DNA of 64,000 nt from Pedobacter panaciterrae (GTDB taxonomy: Bacteria > Bacteroidota > Bacteroidia > Sphingobacteriales > Sphingobacteriaceae). Below, piece after piece: positions 61,760 to 64,000 of this stretch (its first letter is position 1; each line of letters begins with the position of its first letter). A program made the translations under genes and the position numbers. The notes beneath the pieces are model-generated. The model searched no databases and had not been told where the DNA came from. It saw only the letters and a list, made by a program, of their open reading frames with translations. The DNA is taken from positions 1 through 64,000 of the forward strand of contig NZ_LGEL01000029.1 of the NCBI RefSeq assembly GCF_001636695.1. Reading direction: 5' to 3'.

Positions 61760-63763
61760 ATGCGTATCTCAAAATTAACAATCAAAGGTTTCCGATCTTA
61801 CAATGTAACAGGTGCAGACCTATTAATTAATGAAAATTTTTCGGCTTTTATTGGCTTAAATAGCTCAGGAAAAAGTTCTGCCTTAGAGGCTTTAAGAAAG
61901 GTTTTCGGTAGTTCATTTCCTGAAAGAGAATTACTTAGAGAAGATTTTCACGTTAGTTTAAATGAAGATAGTTTAAATGCGAAATATTTAAGCATTGAAG
62001 TCGGGGTTACTTTTGATATTGCTGATGAGGACGCTATTGCTCAGTATTTTTCACATATGGTTGTCAATGAGGAGGGTAGTCCGCCGTATTTGCGAATTAG
62101 ATTAGAAGGTAATTGGGAGAAATCAGATATTTTAGAAAATGGCAACATTGAACAGAAATTATATTTCATAAAAGTTGGATATGAGGATGCTGAACAAGAG
62201 GATAGTAAAATACCTTGCCCAAATCACTTAAAAAGTCTTATTCAAATCATTTATATACCTGCTGTCAGAAATCCAATTGATCAAGTAAAATACTCTGCTG
62301 GATCAATATTTTATAGAGTACTGAAAAAAATAAAATGGAATGATGACTTTAAAAATGAATTTGAAGATAAAATTTCAGAAATAAATACCTTGTTTGATGG
62401 CATCCCAGAATTTACTGCAATTTCTACAAGTATAAATACATTTTGGAAACAATTCCACAAAGATAAAAGGTATGAAGATGCATCTTTAAGTTTTGGCAGC
62501 AGTGATTATGAATCGATTTTAAAGAAATTAGAAATTTCTTTTGACCCTTCTGGAATACATCGACCTTATAAAATTAAAGACCTTGGAGATGGGTATAGAT
62601 CATTGTTCTACATTACTCTTGTTTGTGCTTTACTTGATATTGAGGAAAAACTTGGGCAACGAGATAATGAAATAATAGGTACATCAGCGCCATTATTAAC
62701 GATACTTGCTTTAGAAGAGCCAGAAAATCATATTGCCCCTCAATTACTTGGAAGGGTAATAAATAATTTGATTAAGATAGCAGATAAGAAAAATTCGCAG
62801 GTCGTGATTTCATCACACACGCCATCAATTATTAAAAGAATTAAACCAGAGGCAATTTTTCATTTTCGAATAGATACAACAGACTTTAGAACTGTTGTAA
62901 ATAACATCGTTTTACCAAATATTGAAAAAGATGCATATAAATTTATAAAGGAAGCTGTTTATAACTATCCAGAAATTTATTTTGCAAAGCTTGTTGTAAT
63001 TGGAGAGGGCGATAGTGAAGAAATATTATTCAATAAACTTGCTTCGATTTATAATACAAATTTTGATGATAATATTATTTCTTTTGCACCCTTAGGCCAT
63101 CGTTTTGTAAGTCATATTTGGAGATTGCTGAAAGGGCTAAACATCCCTTATGTTACGTTGCTGGATCTTGATATTGGAAGAGAAGGTGGTGGCTTTGGAA
63201 GAATAAAATATGCAATAAAAGAATTAATTAAGATTGGTAAAAAAAAGGAAGACCTTTTAGCAATAACAGATGGCATACTTTCAGATGAGCGACTGGAAAA
63301 AATGCACGAATGGAAGACTGAAAGTGCAGATGAGTACAAAACGATAAAAGGGTGGTGTAAAAGCCTAGAAAAATACAATGTTTATTATTCGAAACCGTTG
63401 GACTTAGATTTTTTACTATTAGAACATTTTAATCAACAGTATCTATCAACGATACCAAGCAACGGCGGTCCAAGAATACCAGATAAAACTGAGGAACCCG
63501 AAGAATTTGAAGAAAAAGTAAAAACTGCTGTAAAAGCTACCTTGAAATCGGAAACATCATTAGGCGAATTTTATTCTGCTGAACAAAAAGAGCAGATGAT
63601 TTATTATAATTATCTTTTCCTTGGCAGAGGCAAGCCATCGACACATATACAAGCATTATCTAAAATGACAGATGTAGAGATGGATGATAATATGCCAGAA
63701 GTGTTTGAAGCAATTTTCAAAAGAATTCTTAAAAAGTTAGAAATATCCAATGAAGAAGATTGA
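61760..63763 (+). CDS. gajA: Gabija nuclease GajA (OLD-family ATPase-TOPRIM)
   Basis: A 667-residue OLD-family protein. The N-terminal ABC-type ATPase half has Walker A GLNSSGKSS (32-40), a DLGDGYRSL signature (275-282), Walker B LALEEPENH (316-324) and the SSHTPSI histidine switch (351-357). The C-terminal half is a TOPRIM nuclease with E416 in IGEGDSEE and D469/D471 in LLDLDIGR. In Gabija, GajA is a sequence-specific DNA endonuclease kept inhibited by nucleotides until phage replication depletes them. The following UvrD-like gene overlaps its end by 14 bp. It is longer than the ~580-residue type example. Confidence 0.87.
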   Translation: MRISKLTIKGFRSYNVTGADLLINENFSAFIGLNSSGKSSALEALRKVFGSSFPERELLREDFHVSLNEDSLNAKYLSIEVGVTFDIADEDAIAQYFSHMVVNEEGSPPYLRIRLEGNWEKSDILENGNIEQKLYFIKVGYEDAEQEDSKIPCPNHLKSLIQIIYIPAVRNPIDQVKYSAGSIFYRVLKKIKWNDDFKNEFEDKISEINTLFDGIPEFTAISTSINTFWKQFHKDKRYEDASLSFGSSDYESILKKLEISFDPSGIHRPYKIKDLGDGYRSLFYITLVCALLDIEEKLGQRDNEIIGTSAPLLTILALEEPENHIAPQLLGRVINNLIKIADKKNSQVVISSHTPSIIKRIKPEAIFHFRIDTTDFRTVVNNIVLPNIEKDAYKFIKEAVYNYPEIYFAKLVVIGEGDSEEILFNKLASIYNTNFDDNIISFAPLGHRFVSHIWRLLKGLNIPYVTLLDLDIGREGGGFGRIKYAIKELIKIGKKKEDLLAITDGILSDERLEKMHEWKTESADEYKTIKGWCKSLEKYNVYYSKPLDLDFLLLEHFNQQYLSTIPSNGGPRIPDKTEEPEEFEEKVKTAVKATLKSETSLGEFYSAEQKEQMIYYNYLFLGRGKPSTHIQALSKMTDVEMDDNMPEVFEAIFKRILKKLEISNEED

Positions 63764-64000
63764 TAAAGATCATTGGGAACCATCTAATGGATTAAAGTTG
63801 GAAGATAATGCGCTCGAAATAGCAAAGTCTGACTATCATTCACTAGTCATAGCAGGGCCAGGGGCGGGTAAAACTGAACTTTTAGCTCAACGAGCAAGCT
63901 ATTTATTGCAAACCAATGAATGCCAATATCCAAAAAAAGTCCTCGCTATAAGTTTTAAAGCTGATGCAGCATCTAATTTAAAAGAAAGAGTTCTTTTAAG
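63750..64000 (+). CDS. gajB: Gabija helicase GajB (partial, cut by window end)
   Basis: Only the first 83 codons are inside the window. It starts MKKIDKDHWEPSNGLKLED and has the UvrD/Rep-type Walker A in IAGPGAGKTE, followed by VLAISFKADAASNLKERV (motif Ia-like). GajB is a UvrD-like protein that senses DNA termini and activates GajA. The ATG at 63750 lies 14 bp before the gajA stop, so the pair is translationally coupled. The remainder continues past base 64000. Confidence 0.85.
   Translation, partial: MKKIDKDHWEPSNGLKLEDNALEIAKSDYHSLVIAGPGAGKTELLAQRASYLLQTNECQYPKKVLAISFKADAASNLKERVLL

Noticed and set aside
61760-63763. Stand-alone OLD nuclease
   Set aside because: The overlapping downstream UvrD-like gene makes the two-gene Gabija layout the better reading.

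Overview
The window looks like chromosome from a member of the Sphingobacteriaceae (Bacteroidetes), close to Pedobacter. The support is the low G+C, the lack of strong Shine-Dalgarno sites, several Bacteroidetes-type TAnnTTTG -7 elements just upstream of start codons, and gene families typical of the phylum (SAM_5-type integrase, BfmA-type mobilization protein, DUF5712 relaxase, WbqC, fasciclin lipoprotein, gyrA followed by TPR genes). The first 19 bases are an exact Nextera transposon mosaic end, so base 1 is a library or assembly artefact at a contig end. Species-level placement is inference.

Region 1 (20-42.8 kb) is ordinary core chromosome: ribD with a permease, YigZ and a nucleoside phosphorylase; prmC, xerD and aroQ; an envelope pair (glycosyltransferase, lipid A-type acyltransferase); WbqC-corA-mgtE-bioB; gyrA with two TPR genes; hemF; galM and galK (divergent); gltB-gltD; a small transaldolase; gmhB; and an alpha/beta hydrolase. 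The gaps between these genes hold a dispersed palindromic repeat family (four loci), a 23-bp tandem repeat, clear terminators, and one long imperfect hairpin that may be 6S RNA (about 39.77-39.94 kb).

Region 2 (42.8 kb to the end) is an integrated element next to tRNA-Lys(UUU). The integrase gene starts about 250 bp past the tRNA 3' end. It is followed by an ORF6N gene, three leftward genes of poor annotation (a 181-residue HEPN-like protein, a HEPN-TPR protein and a TIGR04141/DUF6119 protein), a small XRE repressor, and a HEPN gene preceded by a structured leader RNA. Next come two or three genes separated by palindromes that resemble integron attC sites. A mobilization module follows: DUF5712 relaxase, BfmA/BtgA protein, an oriT-like triple hairpin, and two small DNA-binding proteins. 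No type IV secretion or coupling gene is visible, so the element looks mobilizable unless transfer genes lie beyond base 64000. The right end (attR) is not in the window.

The last 6.3 kb carries two divergent antiphage systems. To the left is a DRT type 3 operon (two different reverse transcriptases, drt3a and drt3b). Between the drt3b stop codon and a terminator the transcript contains an ACACACAC tract in a small hairpin, which fits the template RNA reported for DRT3. To the right is Gabija: gajA (OLD-family ATPase plus TOPRIM nuclease) and the first 83 codons of gajB (UvrD-like helicase), cut by the window end. The least described parts, and the best places to look for something new, are the HEPN/TIGR04141 gene group, the leader RNA at 50.38-50.59 kb and the attC-like cassettes.
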